The notes beneath the pieces were generated by a model that was not told where the DNA came from, ran no database searches, and saw only the letters and a list, made by a program, of their open reading frames with translations. Position numbers and translations under genes: made by a program. Shown piece after piece: positions 45,506 through 60,014 of a stretch of 64,000 nucleotides of DNA. Source of the DNA: Acridotheres tristis (lineage: Eukaryota; Chordata; Aves; Passeriformes; Sturnidae); NCBI GenBank assembly GCA_037013685.1, contig CM072892.1:16249501-16313500 (forward strand). The letters are read 5' to 3'. Numbering within the stretch: the stretch's first letter is position 1; each line of letters opens with the position of its first letter.

Positions 45506-48500
45506 GTTGAGTGGGATTTTTTTGTTTGTTTGTTTTCCTCCCTCCAAGCATTGGAATCTAACAAACCTGGCTAAAATGATCTGTAAAGGATCTGGTGCAA
45601 CTGGTGATTTTGCTGACTTGTTTTACTGATGTTCTATAAAATGTCTTAAGATAAATGAGGACTAATAGTTGTAGTCTTCATTGTCCACCTATTTATTAGC
45701 TCTGATCCAGTGTATTCTAAATGTGATGGTTTAAAAGCTCGTGCTCGATTCCATGAAAGAATTAGGAATTTTACATGCCATGTTAATTCAGAAGGCAGTT
45801 CCAAGAACACTTGCTGGAATTTCTTAACCATCTAACAAGGCCTGGGTATCTAAGGATGTGTTTTCCCAATATATTTTTCACGTAAATATTTCTGTTGTAT
45901 CCCCGTCATTGCATAATTTGGTATGTTATGGTAAACATGCTTTGTCTCCTCCTCCCCGCAGAATCCCAACAATGAGATGCAAGTTCTGCTGAGATTTCTT
46001 TGCTTCTGCCTCTGTCTGTAGATAGGCAGATGAGCTGGTTTGTGGAAGACTCATGTTACATGCAGTCAGTTTATTTGGGTTTGTGTTTTGTTTTGGGATC
46101 TATTGTGATTGTTTCCTCTTCTCATTTTTCTTGACATCTGTAAATATTTTATGCTGTCTTGGACAGATGGTTATAAAAACTTTACCTGGGAGTGCATAAT
46201 TCTTAAGTTTCCTGATTAATGTCTGCATAAACAAATATGTAAATACCTTCCATCAGCATGTAAGTTATCAGTGGCTCTTTTTTTGTTAATAAATTAGTTT
46301 GTATTCTGTTACTTTTGATGCTGTGTCCAAGGCACCTGTAACTGAATTTTTATAAATGTCTTCATTCATTACTAATGATAGAGAAAATTGAAGTTGATTC
46401 ATGTTGTGTACATAGGCATAATTTTTTGTTTGAGAAGAGATACATAATCTTTAGATATCTGATTGTTTCAACTCTTTTCAACGTTAGCTTATCTATAGCA
46501 ATCCTATTAATTAGCACCTTGTCTAATTACATTTTTTGTGGGTTTGTTGGCTTTTTTTTTTTTTTTTGCAATTATGTGATATGTAGCGTTGCTACACATT
46601 AAGTTTCTAGCTGACCGTGGAGGTGCCTCTGGGTTCAGTCTTGGTGACCTCATAGTGATTCAGCTCACAGTAATGATAAACCTCATGAAGTCACCTCTGT
46701 AAGAGAAAAAGGGCTGCTGCTGAATGCAAATGGATCTTAACATGGAGCATTTTCCAGTTCAGACTGCTGTGAGTTTGAATTGTTAATCTCAGATGTCTGG
46801 ACTTTTTAAATTTATTTCAGCTTCCTATAGGCAAGTAATATCTTTTGTAGGGTAGTCTTCTATCTTCTATTTTCATGATGGTAATGACAGTTTCCTATTG
46901 TGTTTTCCACAGCATTTTATGCTTCTAAGTTTCCACATGCTGTATTCCGTGCAGTATACATGTATGCTGTTATACATATATATGTATACATACTGTATTA
47001 GCTATTATGTCTTTGTCATCTTTGGCTCTGTAAAGTTCCAAGCCTCCTAGAATGGCATCAGGAACTTTGTGAGAGCTTGAATTTTTTTCAAATTTTAGTT
47101 TTTTTTTCTCAGCTCAGATGGTCTTACCCTTAAGCATGTAATATTCTAGAGAACCAGCAGTTCCCAGCCCAGTTACCTGAACTGATGCCCTGGAGTTCAG
47201 AGCAACATGAGCTGCGTTTTCTTTTCTGTCACATGAGTTCAGAACTCTGTGTGTGTTTCATTTTTGCTCTACATTTTTTCTTATGCCTAAGAAAAATACT
47301 CTTTAAGATGTTACGGTTTTTAAATTCCATTTTAAGCTTGTAAGATAGTACCCTGAGCTGACTAAATGGTGCTCTTGTTCTGTGACCTGACACTTAGTAG
47401 GTGGTGATGGTCTCTCGAATTTCAAGGACTTTAGGATACTTTTACTTCCTTCAGAAATAGTTCTAAGTTGTTCTAACCAGTAACGAAGTATAACTCTATA
47501 TAACAGATAAACAGTATAACATATGCATTTCCTTCATTGTCTAACAAATAATAGTTGTATAGTTTCTATTGCATGGTGTCAGGTTTATCCCCCCTAAAAG
47601 GAGTGTGCACCCCCTCTCCACTCTGAGTAAGGCATAAACATATAAGTTCTAAAACAACATCTGTTCTTGGATGCTGTAACTTAAGTAGATCAGCTAGGTG
47701 AGTGGGGATGGGCCATTCTCTGAAGTAACAGGTTAAGATCAAATTGATACTGATAGTAGACATTGCAGCCTAATATTTGGAATATTGCAGAGTTTTCTGT
47801 TTCATTTTCCTTCTTGTTTTCTCTGTTCTTAAAATTGCCTGAGGTTTCATTGTTGTGCTCAATAAAACTGAAGAATTGGTCTGGTGTTGCAGAGACGAGT
47901 TTCAACTTTCAGGCAGAGCTTGATCTAGTTCAGTAGAGGAAGCTCTAGCTTTGTTTGTCTCTGCTTCAAGACCTATATGCAGTAGAGCCCAGAAACAGAG
48001 GACAGAGCATATTTTAACTTGAAAACAAACACCGTTGAATTGTTATTTCTCAAGATCATAGAAATGCAATTAAAAGCTTATAGAATCATTGCACTGTACC
48101 AGCTTGCACAGTGCTTAGGTCAGTCTTGGCCATCTCAAAGTTCAAGTGTAGTGCAGATGACAGTCATGTCTCTTACATCATCTGGAGATCCTCCATCAAG
48201 GAGAAATGTTATTCTGGATAAACAGGCTGCCCTATTTCCAGGGGTCTGAGAATGAGAGCATTGCTCTTTGTGCACTGGTGTCCCTGCATGTAGAGAGAGG
48301 CTTGTCTTTGCAGTGGCAGTATTTCTGGATATTTCCTTTCTTTCTACCTTCAGAGGTGATGGTTGTGACTAGTATCTCTGTTTCCTCCTTGTTTCTGTGG
48401 ATGCTATGATGTCCTGGCCTTTCCATTCACTATTTGTTTCTGAGTTGATGTGTTACCTCTTGCTGTTGCCCTCAGCTGCACGCCCTCTTTAACCGTGTTG

Positions 48501-51500
48501 GTGCAATGCTGGCTGGTGTGGACTATAGTAGAACATTAGTAAATGCAGGATTCTTTTCATTGTGCCCCTATGCAGTGAGCTGATCTCCAAGACGATTTGT
48601 TAGCTTTTTTTTTTTTTCCCATTGTGTATAACCAGCCCTTTTTATTATTGTGTGTAGCTTCATATTATTTTTGGAGAAACTATCATCTTGTTGACTTGGG
48701 CCATACTTCTCTTCCTATCCAAACTTTGTTCCATTCCTTGGTGCACTTCTTCAGCTGATGTGTCCAGACACTTGAAGAAAAAAGTGCATGGAGAAGTAAA
48801 TTTTCTGTTTCTGAAACTTTCTCTGCATCAATGTACATGCCATTTCAGACTTTACAGATAAGCTGTGCAGTTTGCACAGGCAACTGTTGGGTTGGGTTCT
48901 GATACCATTTCCAGCATGGTGATGCCTGTGAGGTGTGAGAAACCTTTCACTGTTCTGTCAGTCGCAGTAGTAGCGATCTCATTGCAATCCTTCAAAATGT
49001 CTCAGTCTTGAAACAGTTTTGTAACTACAGAGAGCATCCTTGGTGAAACATTCTCCAAAAATGGTCATTCAGATTCCTGGGAGTGAGTGGTGCATAGAAT
49101 AATTGATCTTTTGAGATTTATGCTTCTAAAAGCAAGTTGAAGGAAGTGTTGGAATGACACCTTTCATCCTGGAGAAACTGCACTTCATCTCTGCTAGACT
49201 GTCAAAGTGCTGCACCTGCTTTGAGCAGATGAAGACAAAGGACTGCTCTAGGGGTGTCATTAGAAAATGGCAGAAACAGGCTCTTCAGCTTGCTTTTCTT
49301 GCAGTGTGACTTCAGAGATGGACTGAGTGCTTTTGGAGCAAAATCATTGCCATGTGGCAGCAATGGGAGGAGCACTTTCTGGGAATTGTTAATCTTTTCT
49401 TACAGCTTTGGAGATTTGTTATTCTTATTTTTTAATTAAGGATAATTTTATTTCTTGCTTTATAGGGAGCAATTGTGAGAGTTTGTCTCAAGTGTCCTAT
49501 CATACTTGTGTGTGTTATGCAGCGTCCTTTAGCTGTCTTGTGGGATGTCTTTTTTTCCTCAGTATAATGTAAAAGGAATGGGGTGGGTCTTATTTTGCAG
49601 TTATATGCTTATTTGTGGTGTAATTTTCTCCTTTTACTATGAAAATAATATTACAGTAACATTCAAGAAATTTATTTTTTTCTTTTAGGATAAGGCCATT
49701 AGCATCCTTGAGTGGAAGTAAAAATGGAATTAAGTGGAGAGTGCAAAATTACAGCTCACATTGAAACAAGTACATAATAATTCAAACTAGATAGCACTCA
49801 GCTTTTTATTGTGTAGCTTCATGAAAGTGGGAAAGGTTTTACTAATGTTATTGAATGTGAGTTTATGGTACAGTTTAGATTAATGGGTTGAGTTTTAAGA
49901 CTTCATCTCTTTTTACGATCACAGCCAGCACTGCAAATCTTCAGCATGTTACTGGAGATGCAGCATTTCTCTGGATTCCACTCTTCCTATTCAGTGCCAA
50001 GAATATGGCAAGATTATGTTTTATTTTCTAGAAGGGTGTTTAAATGAAAAGCCTTCTGCTGACACTCTTAAAGGATTTGAGATAATAAAATCTTTCTGGA
50101 GTAGTCCACCATGGAAGATCCAAATCGGTGGATCTTGAAGTGAAAACTTTCTTCCCACCCTGAGTTCAGCACTTAGCTGGTGTCCAGAGAAGTTCTGCAA
50201 TGATGTCCATTCCTTCATTACAAAATGGGTACTCTAGCCCTGGTCTCTTTAGAATAGTCTGACTTCTGATGTCCCTAACAGGAAAGGCAACGTTTTGAAA
50301 TGTTGAGTATTATTTTCAGTGCTTGTTAAGAAGAGTAATATGTAATATTAAATTGCTTGAAGGCAGTTTGCTTTCTGTGATACAACATGCCCTAATTGCA
50401 TAGACACTAACTCAGCCTAGATTTGCCTTGCCTTCTATAACTCCTTTGTTGGCACATGAGTGTGGCTTCCTTACTGCTATCATAAGCAGTGACTGTGATG
50501 TAGCTCTAGCAGGAGTATTTGTTCTGTTTCCAATCAAAGGTAGTACAGCAAACTTCAGCTCCTGTGGTGCATATTGACTCACTTGCTACTTGATGCTGCA
50601 TCCCTAATTGTGCTTATGAAGCTGCTTAGTAAAGTGGATCAGGGAACTGGACTGGGATGTGAATTATCAAATTTAGTTTCTTTTTTGTCTTGCTGATTTT
50701 TAGCCTGGACCTTTTCAGTGAGGGCTTTGGCTGAATGGTCTGCAGTCATGTTGATGACTGCGAATGAATGGATGCATAATATTATGATAGGAATGAAAGA
50801 TGGAAAAAATGGCAACTGCTTTAGGCTTTCTTATAGGAGCTTAGGAAAGAGAAGAAAAAGGCAATAGACAATAAATAAACTGTGTATAACCTGGTTTTTT
50901 AAACAGAGGTCTTTACATCCCTGCTTAGAAAAATGTATGTTTGACAAAATAAGTACTCAAAGTGGTATAGATTTGTATAAACATAGAACCTTCTGCTTCC
51001 AGACTGTACAGCAAATAATGCAACTTTGTAGCAGCTTAAATTTTTCCGTATTTGTGAGTTTTGTAGACTTAAGGTAATTTCTTCTTGATACTGATGCAAA
51101 GTCTTTAAGAATCCTGTGTTACATGCATGAACAGTTGTTGGAGCTCTCAAACGCTATATAATCAAAAAAATGAGAGTATTCAGGGTACTAGGGCTAAGGG
51201 ATAGCCTGATTGCTGTCTGTAAATGTGATTGAAGATTACAGACAAAGTGGAATGGGACTCTTTTCAGAGGTGCCCAGTGATACACTAGAAGATGGTGTAT
51301 ACAGACTAGATGGGCTTTAATTACTATTCTGTGATTTTACACCTTTTGGGTACAATGAAGACAGCAATAAAATTGCTTTCTCTTGCTTTTCAAGTTGAAT
51401 ACAGTGTGAAATTGGGATGTCTTCTTAATGCTGCTTATTTAATTCATCTTAGTTAATTCAACTTGGTTTTACTGAGGCTGTAGTAAGATGTCAGAGGGAT

Positions 51501-51549
51501 GTTTTGATGTACTATGTATCTGATGTGATTTCTTTCTTTTCCTCTTCAG

Positions 51550-51621
51550 CGAATTTGACAGGCCATGCAGAGAAAGTTGGCATTGAAAACTTTGAGCTCC
51601 TGAAAGTTCTTGGAACAGGAG
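51550..51621 (+). CDS. RPS6KA5: RPS6KA5 (MSK1) exon 2
   Basis: This 72-nt exon encodes residues 22-46: ANLTGHAEKVGIENFELLKV followed by LGTG. It starts the N-terminal AGC-type kinase domain. FELLKVLG is the first beta strand, and GTG opens the glycine-rich ATP loop, which is completed by AYGKV in exon 3. The acceptor is a long T/C tract ending CTCTTCAG, and the donor is GTAAGAT. Phase 1 in and phase 1 out agree with exons 1 and 3. The sequence is essentially identical to mammalian MSK1 as I remember it. Confidence 0.97.
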
Positions 51622-53183
51622 GTAAGATGAACTCTTTAAATTAAATGTTGGAAGCATTGCTCTTATGTATAATTTTGTTTTCTAGCTGAGGTTTTGGTAA
51701 TTGGATCATTCTTTTAGAAGACAGCACTTTTATATTGCATAGCATATTTTTTTCAAAATTTTTTCACAGATACGATAGAAAATTGGAGGTCACATGTTCT
51801 AGCACAGCACTTTTGAAGATGCACTTTTCTTGAAAAAAAGAAAATATATGGTTGAAAATTTGTGACAATTTAATACAGTTTGTGAAAAACCTAATCTGAG
51901 TTAAGACATGATCTTCATAATTATATTAAGCTTTCAGAGTTTTTTTGGGAAAAAAACCCAGTAATTTTAATATGTTATTAAATAAGATACTCCATTTTTA
52001 AACTAATCTATTTTACGGTTACCGTTGGCTCCAGATTTCCTGGTCAGATGTCCTAGTCACATACTAGTATTTTTAAAGATGAATAATGTTCATTGTTGTA
52101 TTGTCGGTCTCAAAACAATGTTGGAGATTTTTAGGATGTTGTAGGATTACTGATGGTAATAAAAAAAACCCTTTGTTTCTCCTTTGCTAAATGGACACAC
52201 AGCCCCATATATAGACCAAAAGTAATGGGTTTTATTCTTCTTAGGGTGTTTATGCTTTTTCTTTTTCGGTCAGTAGTAAGTCAGATGCATTGTTGAGTAG
52301 ATTGGAATAATCATGAATGTGGACTTTCATCAAGGTCTGCAGGAGTCTTATGCTAGTTAAACGATACTAAATTTTTGGGTGTTGTCAGCCACTAACTGAT
52401 GGCAGTGAGGCTGTAATTCCCTAAGACATCACTGAAAAGAGCAAAAGATTTTGATTTTCACTATTAGCTGTCATACAGATTCTTTTAGAAATTAAGCTGT
52501 TAAATCACTTGAGAGGATATTTTTCTGTTTCTAAAGTAAATTTTTTAAAGTTTAAATTTAACATGCTAAAAAATTGAAACCTTGCTGCAAAATTTCAATA
52601 GTTAGAGGTAGATACAAGGAAGCTTTAATATTCATAGATAAATGTTGCATATTCCTAGGTGGAAGCAATACTGATTTACTGAAATAGTCAGTGTGTATCT
52701 GAGTGGGGGTTGACAAAAACGAAATTATAAACAACCATCCACTTATGTGAAGATGTCTTTCTCTCCTGCTGATGGAAACATTTGCTGGATTTGTAAATTC
52801 TTGGAATTTTGTCTGTTGCCTTTGCCATTGTTCTAAAATCACGCTAACATTAAAACTATCACATTTGGGGTACAAAGTAAATTAGTGGTTTCACAAGGGT
52901 CAGTCTTCATGTTCAGATTAGTTCTGACCTCCTCTTGTCTTAGGCAGTACCTCTGAAGTAGCTCATCTTGCTGTTAAACTGTTGTCAGTCATTCATTGCT
53001 ACCTCCCATGCCTTTTCATTAGCAGATTGGCCAAATTTTTCTTGGCTTGGAATACTCTTAACCATAACAGGTAATCATTAAGCTTGTAGTGCAAAGCTAT
53101 TCTGTTCACTCAGGTTAACAGGATAATTTGTGAGGGACCCCTTTGAGAAAAGGCTACTTGAGTGGGTTGACAATGGGATTGAC

Positions 53184-53200
53184 TCTGTGTGTGTGTGTGT
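53184..53200. repeat. (TG)n microsatellite
   Basis: This is an uninterrupted CTGTGTGTGTGTGTGTGT run of about eight TG units in intron 2 of RPS6KA5. Confidence 0.85.
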
Positions 53201-53709
53201 AGTAAAAAAAGAAGTTGAGCAAGCATGCCTGTCTGACTTCATCCTGCTCTAGTAGTCTTGCTGCTCCAGACATGTCTTTTTAAGCAGATCTCAAACTTTT
53301 TCAGAAACTGACTAAAAAGACTCCTGCAAGCTTTAGGAATCCAGGGACTCCTTGGGTATCCTGAATGGCATTTGTGGGAAGAATAGTTGGCATTTGTTGT
53401 GGTGTTTGTGTTTTGTTTTTTGGGGGGTTTTTTAAACTTTTTTAATATGCAGTTTTCACCATAGCCTGAGGTTTTTGCTTGAGAAACCTAGACCATCAGG
53501 GCAGTCAGGGAGCCTTTTTCAGTCTCAAGCCTGTGATAGCTAAGACTCATGCACTAAATGTGTCAGAGGTTGCTGCTTGCTAATTACTGGATGGCATTAA
53601 ATGCCAGTGACCTGATCAGAATGGAGCTTGTTCTCTTTGCTTTCAGGTAAGTGACCATCTGTCAGTTGGCAATGTTTGCTGTCACATGGAATTGCTGAAA
53701 GTGGGATTC

Positions 53710-53870
53710 TGAGGTTGGACCTCGAGGAGGTCCCTTAATTGCCTGGCCCAAGACACAGTCAGTTATATCTGCATCCCCCCTGGTGGTGATTCATTCGTAA
53801 AAGCCTCCAGCAGCAGAGATTCTGCAACCTTCCTAAGATGTTCTTGCTGATTAAGTTGAATTTCCTAACT
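53710..53870 (-). mobile_element. Possible ancient CR1-like LINE fragment
   Basis: Read on the plus strand, the block has the landmarks of a reverse-oriented CR1/L3-type 3' UTR: GAGGTTGGACCTCGAGGAGG, then GCCTGGCCCAAG, then a GCCTCCAGCAGCAGAGATTC-like segment, then TTTCCTAACTTGAGAA. These correspond loosely to the 'ggttggaagggacct', 'cctccagtgatggagattcc' and 'tttcctaa' landmarks of the family. Divergence is high and the terminal octamers are missing, so this is tentative. Confidence 0.4.
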
Positions 53871-56800
53871 TGAGAAACATTCTGGTCATTGCTATAAGCA
53901 AATAGAGAAAAGCCATCTTTATTCTGGTAGAGAAAGCTTTATCCTGGTATGAGCTTTTAGGTATTATTAACGGTACTATAATATAACTAATGCTGAGTAA
54001 AACTGTGATGCTGTTTTTAAAATGCTTCACTGTGGAGTTACACAGCATGCAGTGTTTTCAAACCAATATTTAATTGTTCTACAGTAATGCAAGGGAGAAT
54101 GTGTTGAAACCTCAGTTACATTAAGTGATGGCTGTAGATGCTGTTTAAACTAAATAAAATATTTAAAGTATATTCTGTCACGACACAACTGGAATAACCA
54201 CAGAAGATACTTAAAACATGTTAAATTATACCTTGCTTAAGGAGATGTAATTGTGATAGTTTCTTACAGACTCAGTGGTGATTCTTTTCAGGTAACAGCA
54301 GTGAAGATTTAAATAAACCTTCATTTTTAAGCTTTATGTTTTAAAAATACAAACATTTAAGATTATCAGAAATAGTATCTGTGTGTGCTGGTGTTTCTCC
54401 TTTGGAAGCCATTTTTGTCATAACTTTTGTCATGCTATGGGTTAGCATTATTTCATACTCACTATTTTCTTTAATTTGAATTGCTTTCTTATATTGTTTT
54501 GTCTGTTCTAATATATACTCTAAATTGGAAGCATTAAATTTTGCTTTTTAGTATTAAAGTTGTATCATACTATGTGCTTTCTTCTTTTGACCTGAGTCTC
54601 AGTGGAAAGACAAGGAAGCAAAAGTCTGAGTTGGATCCTTTTATGTTGCATTAAGAGGGTAGTAATAGAATAATTTTGTCCATTGACAAAATCAGTACCA
54701 CTTTATATCAGTAAAATGAAATATATGACAGTGTTCCACTGTTAATGAAGCTGTTAATAGTACACTTGTTGCTTTGGGACCAAACTACTACTGGCTTGAC
54801 TTCTGACTAGCCTGTGTTCTACTCAGTATACACTTTCTGAAATTGCCTAAGTGCTTTTCTCTTTCTGTTACTGTATAACCTTGCTAATACGGAATTTTCA
54901 GATTTCTTGTCCATGTTCATGTTTCCAGCTTGTCCCTCCTATCTAGTTAAAGCTTTTCTCCCTGTGACAAAGAAAACTAGAGTCTATTCTATAGCAGGAG
55001 GTTACTTTTCAGCAAAGTAATCTAATTGCTTCCCAAAGCCAGGAAACGAGCAACAAGAGAAGGTGGCTGTGTTGATTTATGCACGCCCACTTGGCTTATT
55101 TGCTTCATTCTTTGAAAATGTGTTTTTAAAATAACAAAACACTGTAGAGTGCATTCTGGTTCATACATTTTTCTACCAATGGATTATTCCTTTTTTTTCT
55201 AGTGAACTTTAATAAATACTTTCATTCACTCTTTCAAATGTTGTCAGAAAGAGAAAATACAATTAGTTTTTGAGCATGAGCACTTATAATCTATTCTACC
55301 TTTTGAACTACAGTCCACTAATGAAGACAAACAATGAGAAACAAGAATCTAACTACCAGATATGAGAGGATGTTTTATATATGCTTCTTTGGATTTAGGT
55401 GCTTATGTGGGAAGGATATTCACCTTATATGTGGAAGATCCTTAGAATCTGAAGGATTTAATCATATGAAAGGAACAAAATTAGTGGGATGAATGTCAGA
55501 TTTAAATAACCATCTCAAAAATCTTGTTATACAAGAACATATAATGAAGTTTCATCGAAGAGGTCAGAAAGTATTCTGATAAAGTTAGACTGTGAAATGA
55601 AGCTAGTTCTTTCAAAGCATGTTGAAGAAAATATAAAATATTCTCTCATAAAAGGAGGAGAAAGAAAGAAATGGGGATACTGTGCTCAGGAGAGTGACAC
55701 AAAATTAGTGAGTGTCTAAAATTAATTCCAAACTCCAGTTAAATATTTTACTTCTGTTTCTTCTGAGGACAGCTAGAATATATACTGAATGGTAGGTGGG
55801 ATGGCTAACTGGGGACAGGGCTTGGAAATGGAAAATTAGTTTCCTGCATGAAAACAGATTGAAAAGAGTGGACTGTGTTCAATCTAAGAACCTGGACAAA
55901 TTTGTCCTTTTCATACACCAGAGAATTCTGAAAATATCTGTACATTGAATTGGAGATGAATAGCAAAGATTCTTATTGGAACTGGAATGTCAGAGAGAAT
56001 AGCAAAAACAGTCTTACATTTAAGAAGGAAAGGAGAAAACATGATGGTGATCCCAGGCAGCTCTTGGTTAGTTGTTCTGACTTCATTCAACTTCATTGGT
56101 ATGCATGCCTTTAAAACAATTTTTTGATTAAAATTATTTACCTTAATAATTAAAAATTGATGGCATCTATATCCAGTGACAGATTGTCTTGCATTTGAGA
56201 GCTGCCTTCTAAAAACTGACATGCTTTAAAAATGAAAATAAAGTTGGGCATGTATTGTCTACCATAACTATTTACTGTAATAACTTTTACTTTAAAAAAA
56301 AAAAAGGTAAAAAAGCAAAAAAGAAACAAAAGCAAAATTCTGATATAAAGTACAGTCTAAGATGCAACTTACCCTCTCCTGTCGCTTTTTGCCTTTCATA
56401 TTAAACATCAGTCACTTGTTTATTGGGAGAGGGAATTTATTCTCATAGTAATAATGTTGGGAAAATTCTATTAATGATTCTTGCCTATTTGATATCTAAG
56501 GAAAGATGACAGAGAGTGCCTTGTTTTTGACAGTTTGGTCATAGACAATAAGTTGGAAATATTTAGAATGCTATTATTTGAGGTTTGTTAAGGTTTCTGT
56601 TTGGCTTTTTTGCCCATTTTTAGCTGCTAGAGCTATATGCTTTTCTAACTTTGCCACGTCCCAGTTTTTAATTAATAGGAACTGATACTAGCACAGTGAG
56701 AGTTTTGCTTCTGAATTCCTTATGCAGACTAAATGTAAATCCAAATTGCAGAGCAAAGATGTCATTAGGCATATATTGTACAAAAATACAATGAAATGTA

Positions 56801-59800
56801 TTCAAATCCTTCAATATTTTGTACCTTTGAGCCTTTTCCTTTTATAGTCATGTGATTATTCTTACACTGACAGTAAAAAAAGTGTGTTAAGAAAGAGATG
56901 TAGCTTATTTTAGCACTTGAAAAGATTAATTTTAAAAACACTGGATGTAAATGTGAAGTTTTGATGAATTTAGGAGTCCACAGAAACCATCCAGTGTGCT
57001 ATGAACAATAAGAATTGTGCTCATTTTTCTCTGCAAGAATCAGCTGGCGTGATGCAATGCCATAGTGTGCTTGCATTTGTACAGAAAGAAGAAAAGAAGC
57101 AAAGAATACTTCATATTTTTAACTCACTGTCTTTCAGCAAGTGTGTATTTTAGAATATTCTAATGACTTGCTAAATTGTTACTTAGAATTATATGTATTA
57201 CTATGAATATGAATATATATAATTGTGTCTAAGTATACTTACATATACTTATGATATATTACTATGAATTTGTATTCGTTAAAAGGGAGCTAGTAAAAGG
57301 GAAATTTTAGCACCCAGTTATATTTTTCTATCTCATGAACTGAGTGCAAATTTGGTATAAATTGCTGGTGTGAAATCTCTTAGTCATCATAAAGGCTGAT
57401 TAACCATTCTTTAAATTATTTTATTTTTGTTAAGCTGCAAGGTCAGGCTAATGTAGCTTGTCTCTGTACATGTATTATATAGTCTTTTAGTTTTTCTATA
57501 ATTTAATGTATTTTCAATGAATTTGGGGGGTGGATATTTGGTGATTGTGTGTGTTTCATTGTGGGGCATATATTGCTGGCTGAATATTTCTACCTTGGCA
57601 GTAGATGAGATATGCATGAGATTTTATGAGAATGAACATTAAAATGTTGCTCTTTGAGAAATTAAAAAAGCTTTACTGAAGTACAGTTGTCAGGTAAGAG
57701 TATTGCAATTAGCCTGTGTGCTCTCTCCTTACTGCCACTCAAATAAATTGCTTTTGCGGCGTTGTCTTTTAAGTAGATTTCTTGTGATGATATCAGAGAT
57801 TATGGTGCTGAATATATTATGAGTCATTTGATTAAAATAGTGCTACTTAAGATTTATTCTCATAAAAAATGCTGAGGATGATCATCATTCTGTCAGTCCT
57901 CTTCAGATTCCTGAAGAAACAATTTGTACCATGGCAAAGCTCAATGTTGCAAAGTCTTTTATGGCAACAAGAGTATAGTTTCTAGAGATTCTTACAGGTA
58001 TTACACTAATCAGATAATTTTCTCTGATACTATATGTAAAGCTATAGTAGGTACTGTATTCTCTCACTTAAGATGCATTATTATATGTTTTTATAAAATA
58101 CAATTAAAGATACAGGTAGCCAAGTGTTACAATCATGAGGCTTTTGTTCATTTTAATTTTGCTTAATGTTCTCCAACATTTCTGGTAAAATTACTGTTTC
58201 CTGGTGATGAGTAGATGGTGGCCATTCAATCTGGCTTATGTATGTTTGAGATCTTGTAACTACGGAGTTGGAGAATGCAACACAAAATGCTGAAACTTTG
58301 AAGAGACTGTCCTGCATATCTCACAAAATAGAAAGGTGTCACCTATTCTGATTCTATTTGCCATTCTTGAGAGATATGTTATGAAAACTTATTTTATGAA
58401 AGCTCTTTTTGCAGATAATGAGTACTGTAAAGAAGGGAAGCATGATTCCTTAAGGTGTGATGAGTCAGGTAAAGAACTTCTTAAAAAGAATTGTTCAGTA
58501 TATGAGCAGTTATCAGTTTTGCATACTCCCTGAAGTAGAACTTGGATCTAGGAAAAAAGCTCACGTGTCATTTGGTAGTTAAAAACTCTCTATTACCCGT
58601 CTGGAAAAAATCCAGAAAGAAATCTGGAGTTGCATGTGATGCTTTTTGTGAGCTCTGTGTGCTGTAGCATTTTTAAAGGTCAGCTAAATTTGTGTGCCTC
58701 ACATCAGGACAGTATATACTTGTCCAGTGTGTTTTCAGGTTTGAGATATTTGAGCATTCTCTTTGAGAAAGTAGTGTGAAGGTAATCACAAGGGTTGGAC
58801 AAAACAATGAGCTGGTTAGTTTTTCTGTCTCATGATGGTTTAAGGAGAGGCTTACAATGATGGTTTCCTTAGTGAGCTTAGTGAGCAGCCTACAGTTTGG
58901 GGTCTGCCTGAGCCAGCGATTCTCTTCAAAGTTTGGCAACACTTGCTGTGCTTTCCTCTCCCTCAGTGATTTATGTAATCTTTTTAAAATTCATCTGCAT
59001 TTTTGACAGCTGCACTATCATGGAACAGTAGTTCCACAGTTTAACTGCATATTTGTTTGTGTGCTTTGCATAGTTTTTAATGCTGATACCTAATGATTTA
59101 ATTTGTTGCCTTAGTTATTTTGTTTCTAAAAAAATGAAAATTTGTTCTTTACCAACCTTCTTATAGTTTTTGATTTTTTTAAGCTGTCTATAATTTTAAG
59201 TACTATACTTTTTCAGGCTAAATAAAATATGGAAGTATGTTAAGTTCCCTGCATGTTTAGAGGAGTTCTTTTATCCTTTCCTAATGTTTTATACTTTTTT
59301 TTCCTGACGGGAGCAGGGTAGTTGGGGACAGAAGACAGAAGCTACCAAAATAGTGTGCTTCATTCAAGACAAGAGCACACAAAGTTTCTACTACAGCATA
59401 AGGGATTTCTGGGTTTGTGTTGAAGGTGTGGGTACATTTGTGTCATTTCTTCACTTCGGTACTTTCCTTGAAGTTTCTGACATTCTGTTTGGGGTTGTCT
59501 TTGATAATTTCAGGTATTTTCCTCTCAGTTCTAACACTATATGCAATTATGATACTTCATGTGGATTCCGTGTTTACTATTTGAAATTTTCTCTGCCATT
59601 TTATTTTTTTCAGCTACTTAGTATTTTGATACTGTGGTGGATTTTTCAGCAGTCAGCTTCAATTTCGGTCACATTGCTTGGTTTAGTAAATTATCCAATT
59701 TTTTTTCTCACTATTCATATATGACTGAATCAGGCAGGATGAATTCTTGTGGTGGCTTGCTTTCTCTGAAAATGCTGAATATTTGTTTCTAACCTTTCAG

Positions 59801-60014
59801 CTTTTTGTCTCCTAATAGCTCTTAATTTTTTAGAGGATTCACCCCTTTGCACCCATAACTTTTTAGTGTTTTAAAGACCTTTTTTGTAAGAGCACTGTAC
59901 TTTGATGTAAGTCAACCATTACGTAGTTCCTTTCTTCTGATTCTTTGAGCAGTAACTATTGCCATCTACAAAAGTAAAACTCATTCTTTCTCAAAATGTC
60001 CTGTTGTGTCTGCT

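Larger units (their letters stand above)
40860..51549 (+). other. RPS6KA5: RPS6KA5 intron 1, 10.7 kb
   Basis: The first 250 bases are still CpG-island sequence; the rest is AT-rich. It includes an AT-only-like stretch at 45,121-45,175, a run of 20 T at 45,486-45,505, a T run at 46,551-46,568 and an inverted TATACATA-type repeat near 46,957-46,997. I recognise no exon, RNA gene or named transposon. Confidence 0.7.

Noticed and set aside
48000..49440. Slightly GC-richer stretch with several short open frames in RPS6KA5 intron 1
   Set aside because: No frame continues, no splice-flanked segment resembles a protein, and no repeat landmark is recognised.
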